Positions 25,684 to 34,825 of a DNA stretch of 64,000 nucleotides are shown here, piece by piece (positions within the stretch are counted from its first letter, which is position 1; each line of letters opens with the position of its first letter). The notes beneath the pieces were generated by a model. It searched no databases. It was not told the origin of the DNA and was given only the letters and a program-made list of their open reading frames with translations. The position numbers were made by a program, and so were the translations under genes. Source of the stretch: Alphaproteobacteria bacterium (GTDB taxonomy: Bacteria > Pseudomonadota > Alphaproteobacteria > Sphingomonadales > Emcibacteraceae). Location of the stretch: contig NVTE01000002.1 of the NCBI GenBank assembly GCA_002401455.1, forward strand, positions 211,860 through 275,859. The letters run 5' to 3'.

Positions 25684-25801
25684 ACCTGCTCCTCATATAT
25701 ATTATGGACCTGGCTCCGGAAAAACGGCATTACTGGTTCGGCAGCTGATCTGTCGACTTCCCCTCCTTAAAAACACAAACTCAAATGATACAAATATCTG
25801 G

Positions 25802-26392
25802 TTAGCCGTGTGCCGGGCCATGCATATGAACATCCCGGCCCGCATGATGCCGCAGGATGGTGACCGCGGTGTCTTCCTGGGCAAAGCTTTTCGTCCGAAC
25901 CCAGAGCAAGAAGCCGCCCCACTTTTTTTCACGGCGCATACGTTCAATTCGTTTCTGGGCAATGACATAGGCGAAAAATCCGCCAATCAGCAGGCCCAGA
26001 ATACCCAGCATCAGGCTGAGGCCAACCCCCTGCCAGACGTCAAGTCCATAAGACTGTGCAAGGCCTAAAGCCGCCATTATCAGAATATAACCAGGAATCA
26101 GCAACAGAACAGTCAAGCCTTCTGTACGGCTTTCAGGGTCGACGAATGCCTGACGTGGCACGGCGCTATTATCTTCCAGGTCCCGGGCATTATAGACGGC
26201 GTGGTGAAGGGTATGTTCGACTTTATCCGGCCTTGCCGGACGGGAAATTGCGGTATTTGAAAAACCCTGGAGCTCCAGATCATCGACGGCAGCCTGGATA
26301 TCATCTTCGCTGTTGAAAAGGCCGACGACTTCCCGCACATTACCTCTTGGTCCTGTTTCGCTCCCCCATTCCCCATACGTCAAATCATCCAT
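25802..26392 (-). CDS. YflT-like general-stress-type membrane protein
   Basis: A 196-residue protein. I start it at ATG 26392, with GGAGAAAG four bases upstream, rather than at an earlier in-frame ATG. The N-terminal part (VVGLFNSEDDIQAAVDDLELQGF) resembles the YflT / heat-induced stress domain. The middle has two hydrophobic segments (about 100-115 and 120-145), and the end is basic, with VRTKSFAQEDTAVTILRHHAGRDVHMHGPAHG. This N-domain plus membrane hairpin plus ferredoxin-like tail is seen in uncharacterised stress proteins. No function is established. It sits alone, 118 bases after the oxidase operon start. Confidence 0.6.
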   Translation of the reverse strand: MDDLTYGEWGSETGPRGNVREVVGLFNSEDDIQAAVDDLELQGFSNTAISRPARPDKVEHTLHHAVYNARDLEDNSAVPRQAFVDPESRTEGLTVLLLIPGYILIMAALGLAQSYGLDVWQGVGLSLMLGILGLLIGGFFAYVIAQKRIERMRREKKWGGFLLWVRTKSFAQEDTAVTILRHHAGRDVHMHGPAHG

Positions 26393-26482
26393 TGAACTTT
26401 CTCCAGAGAAGAAAATGTTCTTATATCTATTTATACCACAGATCAGGAACTTTTGCGAATCAGGACCATTATCATTTAAAGG

Positions 26483-26505
26483 CCCGGCCCTTGCGGTGGG
26501 CCGGG
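26483..26505 (-). terminator. Putative terminator after the dapD-dapE operon
   Basis: An 8-bp GC-only stem, CCCGGCCC (26483-26490) with GGGCCGGG (26498-26505), has a 7-base loop. On the minus strand it is followed by only a weak T-run (CCTTTAAAT). It lies about 90 bases after the last gene of the operon. Confidence 0.5.
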
Positions 26506-26593
26506 TCATAAAGACAGAATATCACAGGAATATTAGAACCTACCGACATTTAAGGGGGGACCTGCGCACGGACACTCCCAAACAAAAGGTCCT

Positions 26594-27172
26594 TTAAAAA
26601 ACCCGGATAATGACCTGCATGACCGACAGGGTGAACAGAGCTTTGAAAACCATCACGCCAAAGGCCAGCCAGCCGCTGATCTTAAGGGTTTGTTTAAACA
26701 GGAACCAGGTGACATAAAGCTCCAGATAGATCGCCACCGCCATCACGCCAAGCGCCCCGGCTTCAAGCGGCAAGACGTCCAGGCTGATCAGCATGGAGAT
26801 CGGCAGGATGATGTAATTGGCAATGACCCATAACCAATTGAAGGCAATGATCATATTGACATAATAGCTATCAATCTTGAGAAATTTGGTGAAGAAAATC
26901 ATCACCAGAGCGATCAGCGGCAACCGGCACAGGAATTCAATGATATGGGCAGCCAGGGAAATCTCATGACCCTGCTCCACCGCCAGATCAAAACTGATAC
27001 TCAGGCCTAAGAAAAACACCGGGCCGACGATGGCGATGGCCCAGAAAGACTTCCAGAAGGCCTCGGCAGAGGTATCAAAATGATCCATGGCCCGGGGATT
27101 GAGTTTGATAAACTCGAATGCGCCGGTCAGCTGTTGGATAAAGTGATTAATCAAAGATGGGCTTTTTTCCAT
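26594..27172 (-). CDS. Hypothetical five-helix membrane protein
   Basis: A 192-residue integral membrane protein with about five hydrophobic segments (roughly 45-65, 75-100, 105-130, 138-160 and 165-188). It has no recognised domain beyond a loose likeness to Yip1-type membrane proteins. Its ATG overlaps the stop of dapE by one base, so it belongs to the dapD-dapE transcript. I cannot assign a function. Confidence 0.7.
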   Translation of the reverse strand: MEKSPSLINHFIQQLTGAFEFIKLNPRAMDHFDTSAEAFWKSFWAIAIVGPVFFLGLSISFDLAVEQGHEISLAAHIIEFLCRLPLIALVMIFFTKFLKIDSYYVNMIIAFNWLWVIANYIILPISMLISLDVLPLEAGALGVMAVAIYLELYVTWFLFKQTLKISGWLAFGVMVFKALFTLSVMQVIIRVF

Positions 27173-28347
27173 TATTTAGCTTCCCCGGAAGAAAAAGATG
27201 AAGAAGGCGTGAAAAAGGCCTTCAGGATTTCGTGGTAAATTTTTGTTAATTGCTCAAGATCGGTAAGGCTGACACATTCATCAACCTTATGCATGGTTTT
27301 ATTGACCAGGCCAAATTCTGACACTGGACAGTGGTTTTTAATGAAGCGCGCGTCCGACGTACCGCCAGAGGTGCTCAGCTCCACCGTCAGGCCGGTCACT
27401 TTCATCACCGCATCTGAAATCAAGGTACTTAAGGTGCCAGGCGCGGTCAGGAAGGCATCGCCGGAAGCTTTCATGGCAAGCTCGTAATCGCCGCCAACCC
27501 CATCACAGACCGACCGGATCCACTCCTGCAGGCCCGCGTCCGTTTGCTCATTGTTAAAGCGAATATTAAACCGGGCCACGGCCTCAGCCGGAATTATATT
27601 GCTGGCACTGTTGCCCACATCGATGGAGACAATCTCAAGATTGGAATGCTGGAAATGAGCGTTGCCGTCATCCAGACGGCGGGCCAACAGCCCGTCGAGC
27701 ATCTTGACCAGCCGCGGGATCGGGTTATCGGCTAGGTCCGGATAGGCCACATGGCCCTGAGTGCCCTTCACCGTCAGCAGACTATTCAGGCTGCCCCGGC
27801 GGCCAATCTTGGCCATATCGCCGATTTTTCCCGGATTGGTCGGTTCGCCCACCAGACAATAATCCAGTTTTTCGCCCTCCTGCTCAAGCCAGTCGAGCAT
27901 CTTAATGGTGCCATTGACCGCCGGGCCTTCTTCGTCGCCGGTAATCAGGAAACTGATTGATCCGTCAAAATCGCCTTTGTCCTCAATCAGCCGTGACACC
28001 GCTGAGACAAAGGCAGCAATGCCACCCTTCATATCCGTAGCGCCCCGGCCATAGAGCAGGCCGTCTTTGATGGTTCCGGCAAAGGGATCAGCCTGCCATT
28101 GATCCGCCTGGCCTACCGGAACTACGTCCGTATGGCCGGCAAAACAGAAATTTGGCGCAGCGGTCCCGAGACGGGCATAAAGATTATCCACATCATCGGC
28201 ACCGGCCTCAGAGAACGGCAGACGATGACAGACAAATCCTAGGCTTTCCAACGCAGATTGCAAAACATCCAATGCCCCGGCATCGGCCGGGGTGACGCTT
28301 GGACAGCGGATCAAATCCTGGGTGAGTGTTACCGGATCTAGGACCAT
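27172..28347 (-). CDS. dapE: Succinyl-diaminopimelate desuccinylase
   Basis: A 391-residue zinc peptidase-family enzyme of the succinylase lysine/DAP pathway. It hydrolyses N-succinyl-LL-diaminopimelate. The first metal motif [21 protein letters not shown] and the catalytic-glutamate segment TGDEEGPA are all intact. The length is normal for DapE. It is translationally coupled to dapD upstream (TAATG overlap) and to a membrane protein downstream. Confidence 0.95.
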   Translation of the reverse strand: MVLDPVTLTQDLIRCPSVTPADAGALDVLQSALESLGFVCHRLPFSEAGADDVDNLYARLGTAAPNFCFAGHTDVVPVGQADQWQADPFAGTIKDGLLYGRGATDMKGGIAAFVSAVSRLIEDKGDFDGSISFLITGDEEGPAVNGTIKMLDWLEQEGEKLDYCLVGEPTNPGKIGDMAKIGRRGSLNSLLTVKGTQGHVAYPDLADNPIPRLVKMLDGLLARRLDDGNAHFQHSNLEIVSIDVGNSASNIIPAEAVARFNIRFNNEQTDAGLQEWIRSVCDGVGGDYELAMKASGDAFLTAPGTLSTLISDAVMKVTGLTVELSTSGGTSDARFIKNHCPVSEFGLVNKTMHKVDECVSLTDLEQLTKIYHEILKAFFTPSSSFSSGEAK

Positions 28348-29192
28348 TAATCTCTCAACAGTTCATTGATTGAGGTTTTGGAGCGGGTACGGGCATCGAC
28401 CCGCTTGACAATAACCGCCGCATAAAGGCTGGGTCCCGGTGAGCCGTCGGGCAGTGGTTTGCCCGGCAGGTTTCCGGGAACCACAACGCTGTAGCTCGGC
28501 ACACGGCCCATGAATATCTCGCCAGTTTCCCGGTCAATGATCTTGGTTGAGGCACCGATATACACGCCCATGCTGAGCACAGCGCCTTCTTCAACGATGA
28601 CGCCTTCGGCTACTTCGGACCGGGCCCCAATGAAGCAGTTATCCTCGATGATTACCGGGCCAGCCTGCAATGGCTCCAGCACACCACCGATACCAACGCC
28701 GCCGGACAGATGAACATTCTTACCGATCTGGGCGCAGGAACCAACGGTGGTCCAGGTATCAACCATGGTGCCCTCATCCACATAAGCCCCCAGATTGACA
28801 AAAGATGGCATCAGAACGGCACCCGGCGCAATATAGGCCGAATGACGGACAATGGCACTGGGGACGGCCCGGAAGGCGGCCTGATCGAAGCGTTCTTTAT
28901 CCCAACCCTCAAATTTTGATGGCACCTTGTCATACCAGTTGGCATTGTCGCCTGGGGCGCCCTTGATGATCTTCATCTCATTGAGGCGGAAAGACAGGAG
29001 AACTGCCTTCTTCAGCCATTGGTGGACAACCCACTCACCATTTTCCTTAGCCGCAACCCGGGCCTGACCACTGTCCAGAAGATTAAGGGCATGGCTGACC
29101 GCATCCCTGACTTCGCCGGTGGTTGATGAGGAGATGTCGGCCTGGTTTTCCCAGGCAAGATTGATAGTGTTTTCCAATGACTGATCGGTCAT
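28347..29192 (-). CDS. dapD: Tetrahydrodipicolinate N-succinyltransferase
   Basis: A 281-residue left-handed beta-helix acyltransferase. It adds succinyl from succinyl-CoA to tetrahydrodipicolinate, two steps before DapE. The start at ATG 29192 ([17 protein letters not shown]) matches the family length; a further ATG 24 codons upstream is less likely. Hexapeptide-repeat character is visible from about residue 120 ([26 protein letters not shown]-like [13 protein letters not shown]). First gene of the dapD-dapE operon. Confidence 0.95.
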   Translation of the reverse strand: MTDQSLENTINLAWENQADISSSTTGEVRDAVSHALNLLDSGQARVAAKENGEWVVHQWLKKAVLLSFRLNEMKIIKGAPGDNANWYDKVPSKFEGWDKERFDQAAFRAVPSAIVRHSAYIAPGAVLMPSFVNLGAYVDEGTMVDTWTTVGSCAQIGKNVHLSGGVGIGGVLEPLQAGPVIIEDNCFIGARSEVAEGVIVEEGAVLSMGVYIGASTKIIDRETGEIFMGRVPSYSVVVPGNLPGKPLPDGSPGPSLYAAVIVKRVDARTRSKTSINELLRD

Positions 29193-29296
29193 AAATAGTC
29201 CCTGATAAATATTACGATTAAAATCAAACCCGACAATACTGATTAGCCATAAACTGTCAATCAATTACCCGCGATTTTGGCCTTTTGCCCGAGGTT

Positions 29297-29971
29297 TCAG
29301 TCTTCAACCAGGGATTTAAGCCATGCCACCAGATCAGGCGCAGTAAAATCGATATGCTCCGCACTCGCCCCGGCCCCCGACCACTCATGGCCTGTGGGAA
29401 CCCAGACCGTTTTCATGCCCATGTCACTGGCCGGAACCAGATTTCGGGCAATATCTTCCACCATGACAGATCTCGAAGGGTCGATGTTCATCTCCCGGAT
29501 CATCTTGTGATAGCTTCGCGGGTCAGGTTTGGGGATATATCCCGCAGAGGTGATGTCAAAAATATCTTCGAACAGCCCCGCAATGCCGATTTTTTCCATA
29601 ACCTTCTCTGCATAGTCCCGGGAGGCGTTGGTATAGATGACTTTGACCCCGTCCAGGCTATTAATAGCCTGCCTCAGGGCGTCATTTCTGTCCAAAACAT
29701 CAAAATCAATGTCATGGACATAGGTGAGAAAATCCTGGGGCGGAATATCATGTTCCGTCATTAATCCCCTCAGCGTTGTGCCATAGGTTTGAAAATATTT
29801 CTTCTGGAGCGCCTTAGCTTCCCCGAGAGGCAGATCAAATTGCCGGGATATAAAATTCCCCATGCGTTTGTCAATCTGTGAAAACAAATTGTTTTCAGAT
29901 GGATACAACGTGTTATCCAGATCAAAAACCCAATATTCTATGCTGCTCTTATCTAATATCGGCACGCGCAC
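29297..29971 (-). CDS. HAD-family pyrimidine 5'-nucleotidase
   Basis: A 224-residue HAD hydrolase of the pyrimidine 5'-nucleotidase (YjjG/SDT1-like) branch. The nucleophile motif FDLDNTLYP stands near residue 20, the motif II threonine in VIYTNASRDY, and the motif III/IV region PKPDPRSY plus MVEDIARNL. It would dephosphorylate nucleotides or small phosphoesters. In alphaproteobacteria this gene commonly lies beside dapD/dapE and argB; here it is upstream of dapD on the same strand, about 100 bases away. Confidence 0.85.
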   Translation of the reverse strand: MRVPILDKSSIEYWVFDLDNTLYPSENNLFSQIDKRMGNFISRQFDLPLGEAKALQKKYFQTYGTTLRGLMTEHDIPPQDFLTYVHDIDFDVLDRNDALRQAINSLDGVKVIYTNASRDYAEKVMEKIGIAGLFEDIFDITSAGYIPKPDPRSYHKMIREMNIDPSRSVMVEDIARNLVPASDMGMKTVWVPTGHEWSGAGASAEHIDFTAPDLVAWLKSLVED

Positions 29972-30060
29972 TACCCTCCGGCAAATTTTACTTATTGTTA
30001 AGGCTCATCAGATAACATAGGCCACCATAAGATGTTGTTTTAAACCTGAGTATCTGAAAT

Positions 30061-31929
30061 ATGGAACCCAATATCGCACGTATGCTGTTAAAGTCCAAAG
30101 ATGAAAACAAAAATCAGCTGCACATACTCCCCTCGCCCTGTCAATTTGACCCTGCGGTTATGGTTGACATGTTTCCGGGACCTGCCCTGTTGGTCGATGG
30201 CCATATGGATGTTAAACATCATAATATTTTTGCCAAAAACCTGTTAGGTCCGCTCCAGGAGGGACAGGCCTTCCTGAAAGCCATGATTTCACGCTGTCTG
30301 TCCAATGACTGTCCGGATAGCCAGAAAACGACCCTGGACGGCAGTGATGGCTTGCGCCATTATGACCTTTATGCCTTTCCCTTAAAACAAGAAAAGACAA
30401 GCAGTAGCCCAATCGTATTCCTGTTTGGACGTGAAACCACCATTGAGCATAACCTGACCAATGCTCTGGTTGACTCCCGGCAAATGTTCAAGGACCTGGT
30501 GAGCTGTTCAACAGATTTTGCCTGGGAAACAGACGCTCATGGTAATTTCATCTATGCGTCCCCTAAAGGTATTCTTGGCTACACGGCCTATGAACTTAAC
30601 GGCAAAAATTCCCGGGATATGATCATCGGCGGCGAAGAAAATAACCCTTTTGGAGCCAGAGATAAGGTCAGCGAAATGGAATTGTGGCTCCAGCGGGCTG
30701 ACGGCGCCATGGCCTGCCTACTCGTCTCCTCCGTTCCGGTCCTTGATAATCACGCCAGATGGCAGGGGGCCCGCGGTGTTTGCCGGGATATTACTCCAAT
30801 TCGAGAACGTGAGGCCACCCTGCGCCGCACCCACAAGCGTGAACATGTACTAAGTAATATTATTGCCACTATCCGCGATATGACCACCCCTTCAGAAATG
30901 CTGGAAAAAGCCCTCACCGCCACCATTGATGGCATCAAAGTGGACTGCGGTTACATCATCCAGAAGACAACATTTGCCGAGGGAAGTTTCAAGGCTGTGA
31001 TTAAACAGCAGCAGGGGGCCCCCTGTGAACCGGACCTGATTTATAAACTGTGCCAGAAGGCCATGGAATTTTGGCAAGAGACGACCCCCACCGCCGGGAC
31101 GACACAGACCCTGAATATTGGCCCTCATCAAATTTTGATGGGCATGACCAAACATCATTCCGTCTCGAACGGGGCTATTTTACTGATCCGCACGGGCAAT
31201 AAAAATCAGTCCCAGGATGGTCAAAAAAATTGGCAAAAAGAGTGGAGTGAAGATGAAGTCCATCTTTTCAAGGGCATCACCACCCATCTGGGCATTGCCC
31301 TGGAACAGGCCATTACCCATGAAGAGCTTGAAAAAAGGGCTTATACCGACGACCTGACCAATCTTTTGAACCGCAGAGCCTTTGCCCAACAAATCAAGAA
31401 ACGCCTCCAACACCAGCAGAGAAGCCTCAAAGAAGGCGCCCTGTTGTACCTTGACCTCGATAATTTTAAGAATGTTAACGACAGTAAAGGCCATGCCCAC
31501 GGCGATTTAATTCTGCAGGAACTGGCGCAAATCATTAAGGAATCAGTCCGTGTCGGTGACTACTCGGCCCGCCTGGGCGGCGATGAATTTGCCATCTGGC
31601 TGGATGAAATTAATGGAAAAGATGCTCTTTTGAAAGCTCAGAACATTATCGTGTCGGGAACCAGGCTTGCCCATCTTGCCGACGTCGATGGCCCCCAAAT
31701 GTCCATTTCCATTGGCCTTGCCGTAAGCAATCCTGACAAAGGACATTCCTTTGATCAATTAATGGAACAGGCCGACACTGCCCTGTATCAGGCGAAGGCC
31801 AATGGAAAAGCATCCTGCGTTATGTTTGATCCGGAGTGCGACATAAAACAGAGCACAGATTCAGAGACAATCAATGACACGGTTCCCCGGGCGGAAGAAA
31901 GACAGCCAGAAAGAGACCCACATGCTTAA
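30061..31929 (+). CDS. PAS-GAF-like diguanylate cyclase
   Basis: A 622-residue soluble signalling protein. A PAS domain (about 140-260, CSTDFAWETDAHGNFIYASPK) is followed by a GAF-like region (about 270-420) and a C-terminal GGDEF domain (about 435-600). The active site reads RLGGDEFAIW (GGDEF at about 506-510). An inhibitory I-site RVGD lies five residues before it, so c-di-GMP synthesis with product feedback is expected. The extreme N-terminus may be a second, diverged PAS. Its stop overlaps the start of the DUF2336 gene (ATGCTTAA), indicating coupling. There is no membrane segment. Confidence 0.88.
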   Translation: MEPNIARMLLKSKDENKNQLHILPSPCQFDPAVMVDMFPGPALLVDGHMDVKHHNIFAKNLLGPLQEGQAFLKAMISRCLSNDCPDSQKTTLDGSDGLRHYDLYAFPLKQEKTSSSPIVFLFGRETTIEHNLTNALVDSRQMFKDLVSCSTDFAWETDAHGNFIYASPKGILGYTAYELNGKNSRDMIIGGEENNPFGARDKVSEMELWLQRADGAMACLLVSSVPVLDNHARWQGARGVCRDITPIREREATLRRTHKREHVLSNIIATIRDMTTPSEMLEKALTATIDGIKVDCGYIIQKTTFAEGSFKAVIKQQQGAPCEPDLIYKLCQKAMEFWQETTPTAGTTQTLNIGPHQILMGMTKHHSVSNGAILLIRTGNKNQSQDGQKNWQKEWSEDEVHLFKGITTHLGIALEQAITHEELEKRAYTDDLTNLLNRRAFAQQIKKRLQHQQRSLKEGALLYLDLDNFKNVNDSKGHAHGDLILQELAQIIKESVRVGDYSARLGGDEFAIWLDEINGKDALLKAQNIIVSGTRLAHLADVDGPQMSISIGLAVSNPDKGHSFDQLMEQADTALYQAKANGKASCVMFDPECDIKQSTDSETINDTVPRAEERQPERDPHA

Positions 31930-33181
31930 AAATATATTCCAACGCCTGCTTGGTAATTCTGACAAAAAATATTCCTATGAAGAGGCCCGGGATGCTCTGG
32001 AAGACCAGAATAACCAGGACAAGCAAAAATTGGCCAGTCATGAAGACACCAATCCGGAAATACTCTATTATCTGGCAACGGACCAGTCTGCTGATATCCG
32101 GCGAGAAATTGCCAGTAATAAAAGCACCCCTCATCAGGCCAACAGCGTTCTGGTCAAGGATGAAGATGTGGAGGTCCGTCAAGAGTTAGCCCGAAAAATT
32201 TCTCGGATGTTGCCCGACCTCGAACATGATGAAGTTAAAAAAATCCGCGAGAAGGTCATCGAAATTCTAGAGGAACTGGCCAATGACCAGTTTCCACAGG
32301 TTCGTCAAATTATATCTGAAGAACTGAGAACTTTTGACTGTGTTCCCCGACATATCATCATGAAACTTGCCCATGATGAAACCCTGGAAGTCTGTGCGCC
32401 AATTCTTGGATACTCCCCGCTGCTGAGCAGTGATGACCTCAAAGAAATCATTGCCGCAACGACCGTTGACGGGGCTCTCAAAGCCATTGCCAAAAGACCC
32501 CAGGTGGATGAAGAGGTCTCAGACGCCATTGCCTCCTCCCTGGACATTCCAGCCGTAGCCGCTTTGCTCGCCAATAAAAACGCCCAGATCAGGGAAAGCA
32601 CCCTGGATGCCATCATTGACCAGGCCACAAAAATCGAAGAGTTGCATAAACCCCTGGTCAGCAGTGCCAACCTGTCCATTCGCGCCATCAAACGCATCGC
32701 CGGTTTTGTCGCCTCCTCCCTGGTGAGTCAGATGATCGGATCATATAATCTGGACAAGGATGTAGCCAAGGATCTTCTACGTCAGGTAAAGAACCGTATT
32801 AAGGACGTCCCGGTTGATGAAGAGAAATCAGACAAACTGCAGCTACAGGCCCGCAAGTTCTTTGATCAGGGCATGCTTGATGACGCCTTCATTGAAAACA
32901 CCATAAAAAATCGTCAGAAGGAACTGCTGTATCTTTGTTTGGCAGAGCTGTCAAAAATGCCGGTAGCATCAATTAGAAAAATCCTATCCAGCAAAAAGGC
33001 CCGGCGCGTGGTCGCCCTGTCCTGGCGCTGTGAGCTGAACATGAGGACGGCAATCAAGATGCAACTGGAGATAGCCTGCATCCCATCCAACCTGGTCCTC
33101 AACGCCAAAGACGGATTTGATTTCCCCCTGTCCGAAGCCGAAATGAAATATGATCTGGCACTCTATGACGGAGGATCATAA
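31922..33181 (+). CDS. DUF2336 family alpha-helical protein
   Basis: A 419-residue protein of the alphaproteobacterial DUF2336 family. I start it at ATG 31922, which overlaps the stop of the diguanylate cyclase gene. The sequence is almost all helical, with HEAT-like repeats: short units such as DQSADIRREIASNKSTP and DEDVEVRQELARK, then NKNAQIRESTLDAI. Function is not known; the repeats suggest a protein-binding scaffold. Coupling to a GGDEF gene suggests that it works with that protein or is controlled by c-di-GMP, which is inference. Confidence 0.8.
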   Translation: MLKNIFQRLLGNSDKKYSYEEARDALEDQNNQDKQKLASHEDTNPEILYYLATDQSADIRREIASNKSTPHQANSVLVKDEDVEVRQELARKISRMLPDLEHDEVKKIREKVIEILEELANDQFPQVRQIISEELRTFDCVPRHIIMKLAHDETLEVCAPILGYSPLLSSDDLKEIIAATTVDGALKAIAKRPQVDEEVSDAIASSLDIPAVAALLANKNAQIRESTLDAIIDQATKIEELHKPLVSSANLSIRAIKRIAGFVASSLVSQMIGSYNLDKDVAKDLLRQVKNRIKDVPVDEEKSDKLQLQARKFFDQGMLDDAFIENTIKNRQKELLYLCLAELSKMPVASIRKILSSKKARRVVALSWRCELNMRTAIKMQLEIACIPSNLVLNAKDGFDFPLSEAEMKYDLALYDGGS

Positions 33182-33214
33182 GGGGGGGAGGAAATAGAGC
33201 CCTGCCCCTAAGTC

Positions 33215-34138
33215 TTATTTCTGTTTCCGGATCAAGGTGCCCACGCCATGCTCGGTAAAGAGTTCCAATAGCAGGGCATGCTCTACCCGTCCGTCAATGA
33301 TAACCGCACCGTCAACACCTTTGTTTACCGCATGCAAACAGGTGTCCACTTTCGGAATCATACCGCCATGAATGGTGCCGTCAGCAATCAGATCCTGGGT
33401 TTGCTGTTCGGTCAGTTCCGGCAACAACTCCATATTCTGATCCTTAACCCCAGCCACATCCGTCAACAGCAACAGACGTTCTGCACCTACCGCCCCAGCC
33501 AGGGCCCCGGCCATGGTATCGGCGTTAATGTTATAGGTTTCGCCATTTTCACCCAGTCCGATCGGCGCGATCACCGGAATGATATTGGTGGCACTGAACA
33601 TCTTGAGGAATTCCGCATTAACCTGTTTAGGGTAACCGACAAAGCCCAGGTCCAAGACTTGTTCAATCTGGGAATCCGGGTCCTTCTTTGTCCGGCGCAG
33701 GGCTTCAGCCACCACCAGGTTATTATCCTTGCCACTCAATCCGATGGCATGGCCGCCAACATTGTTGATCGCCCCGACAATGGATTTATTGATATTGCCC
33801 GACAGGACCATTTCCACCACCTCGACAGTGGCCTTGTCCGTAACCCGAAGACCATCAATGAAGGAACTTTCGATTTTCAGCCGGTCCAGCATACGGCCAA
33901 TCTGTGGGCCGCCGCCGTGAACCACAATCGGGTTCATGCCAACTTGCTTCATCAGCACAACATCATGGGCAAAGCTTAAGGCCAGCTTCTCATCGCCCAT
34001 GGCATGGCCGCCGTATTTAATGACAATGGTTCGGCCACTGTAGCGGCGCATATAGGGCAAGGCCTCTGACAGAATACTGGCTTTCTTGATCCAGCTGGAT
34101 TTTTGCTCGTCGAGCCCCAATGTCGCTTTATCAGTCAT
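33215..34138 (-). CDS. argB: Acetylglutamate kinase
   Basis: A 307-residue amino-acid kinase that phosphorylates N-acetylglutamate in arginine biosynthesis. The phosphate-binding [19 protein letters not shown] and [11 protein letters not shown] segments match the family; the N-terminal helix before residue 25 suggests the hexameric, arginine-inhibited form. It is the last gene of the rpmH-to-argB block and starts six bases after engB ends. Confidence 0.95.
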   Translation of the reverse strand: MTDKATLGLDEQKSSWIKKASILSEALPYMRRYSGRTIVIKYGGHAMGDEKLALSFAHDVVLMKQVGMNPIVVHGGGPQIGRMLDRLKIESSFIDGLRVTDKATVEVVEMVLSGNINKSIVGAINNVGGHAIGLSGKDNNLVVAEALRRTKKDPDSQIEQVLDLGFVGYPKQVNAEFLKMFSATNIIPVIAPIGLGENGETYNINADTMAGALAGAVGAERLLLLTDVAGVKDQNMELLPELTEQQTQDLIADGTIHGGMIPKVDTCLHAVNKGVDGAVIIDGRVEHALLLELFTEHGVGTLIRKQK

Positions 34139-34144
34139 AATAGT

Positions 34145-34822
34145 CTAATTTCCATAAACAAGGTCGGCGATGGCGGCACGCAACTCTGCAATGCCTTCAC
34201 CTTTGGCGGCACTGGTCGAAATGATAACCGGGTGAGCCGCCACTTTCTTCGCAATCGCGGCCTGGGTTTTCGCCAGGACCTTTACCAGCTCATTTTTCTT
34301 TAATTTGTCCACTTTAGTCAGGACAATCTGATAAGAAACCGCACATTCATCCAGCATGGTCATGATTTCAAGGTCGCTTTCCTTGATGCCGTGACGGCTG
34401 TCGACCAGCACAAAGGCCCGGCGCAGGTTGGGCCGGCCGCGCAGATACTGACGCAGCAGCTTGGTCCATTCCTTGACCAGGCTGCGCGATACCTTGGCAT
34501 AGCCATAGCCCGGCAGGTCAGAGAGATACAAGGCATCCTCGCCCACAGTGCCCAGGCTGAAAAAATTCACTTCCTGGGTCCGGCCCGGCGTATTGGAGGT
34601 CCGCGCCAGTCCCTTCTGGTCGGTCAGGGCATTCAGCAGGCTTGATTTGCCCACATTGGACCGGCCGGCAAAAGATATCTCCACCCGGTCGGGGGCTGGA
34701 AGATGTTCCATAGCCACCACGCCGAGCATGAACTCGGACCGCTGGGAAAAGAGAAGACGGCCCCGTTCAAGCCGTTCTTCTTCTAATTTACCCGCTTTTT
34801 CTTCTTCTGTCAGTTCATTCAT
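34145..34822 (-). CDS. engB: Ribosome-biogenesis GTPase EngB (YihA/YsxC)
   Basis: A 225-residue small GTPase needed for assembly of the 50S subunit. G1 GRSNVGKS (53-60), G3 DLPGYG, G4 TKVDKLK and G5 STSAAKGEG are present. The length and the short N-terminal acidic helix are typical. It follows yidC after three bases. Confidence 0.95.
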   Translation of the reverse strand: MNELTEEEKAGKLEEERLERGRLLFSQRSEFMLGVVAMEHLPAPDRVEISFAGRSNVGKSSLLNALTDQKGLARTSNTPGRTQEVNFFSLGTVGEDALYLSDLPGYGYAKVSRSLVKEWTKLLRQYLRGRPNLRRAFVLVDSRHGIKESDLEIMTMLDECAVSYQIVLTKVDKLKKNELVKVLAKTQAAIAKKVAAHPVIISTSAAKGEGIAELRAAIADLVYGN

Positions 34823-34825
34823 CGA

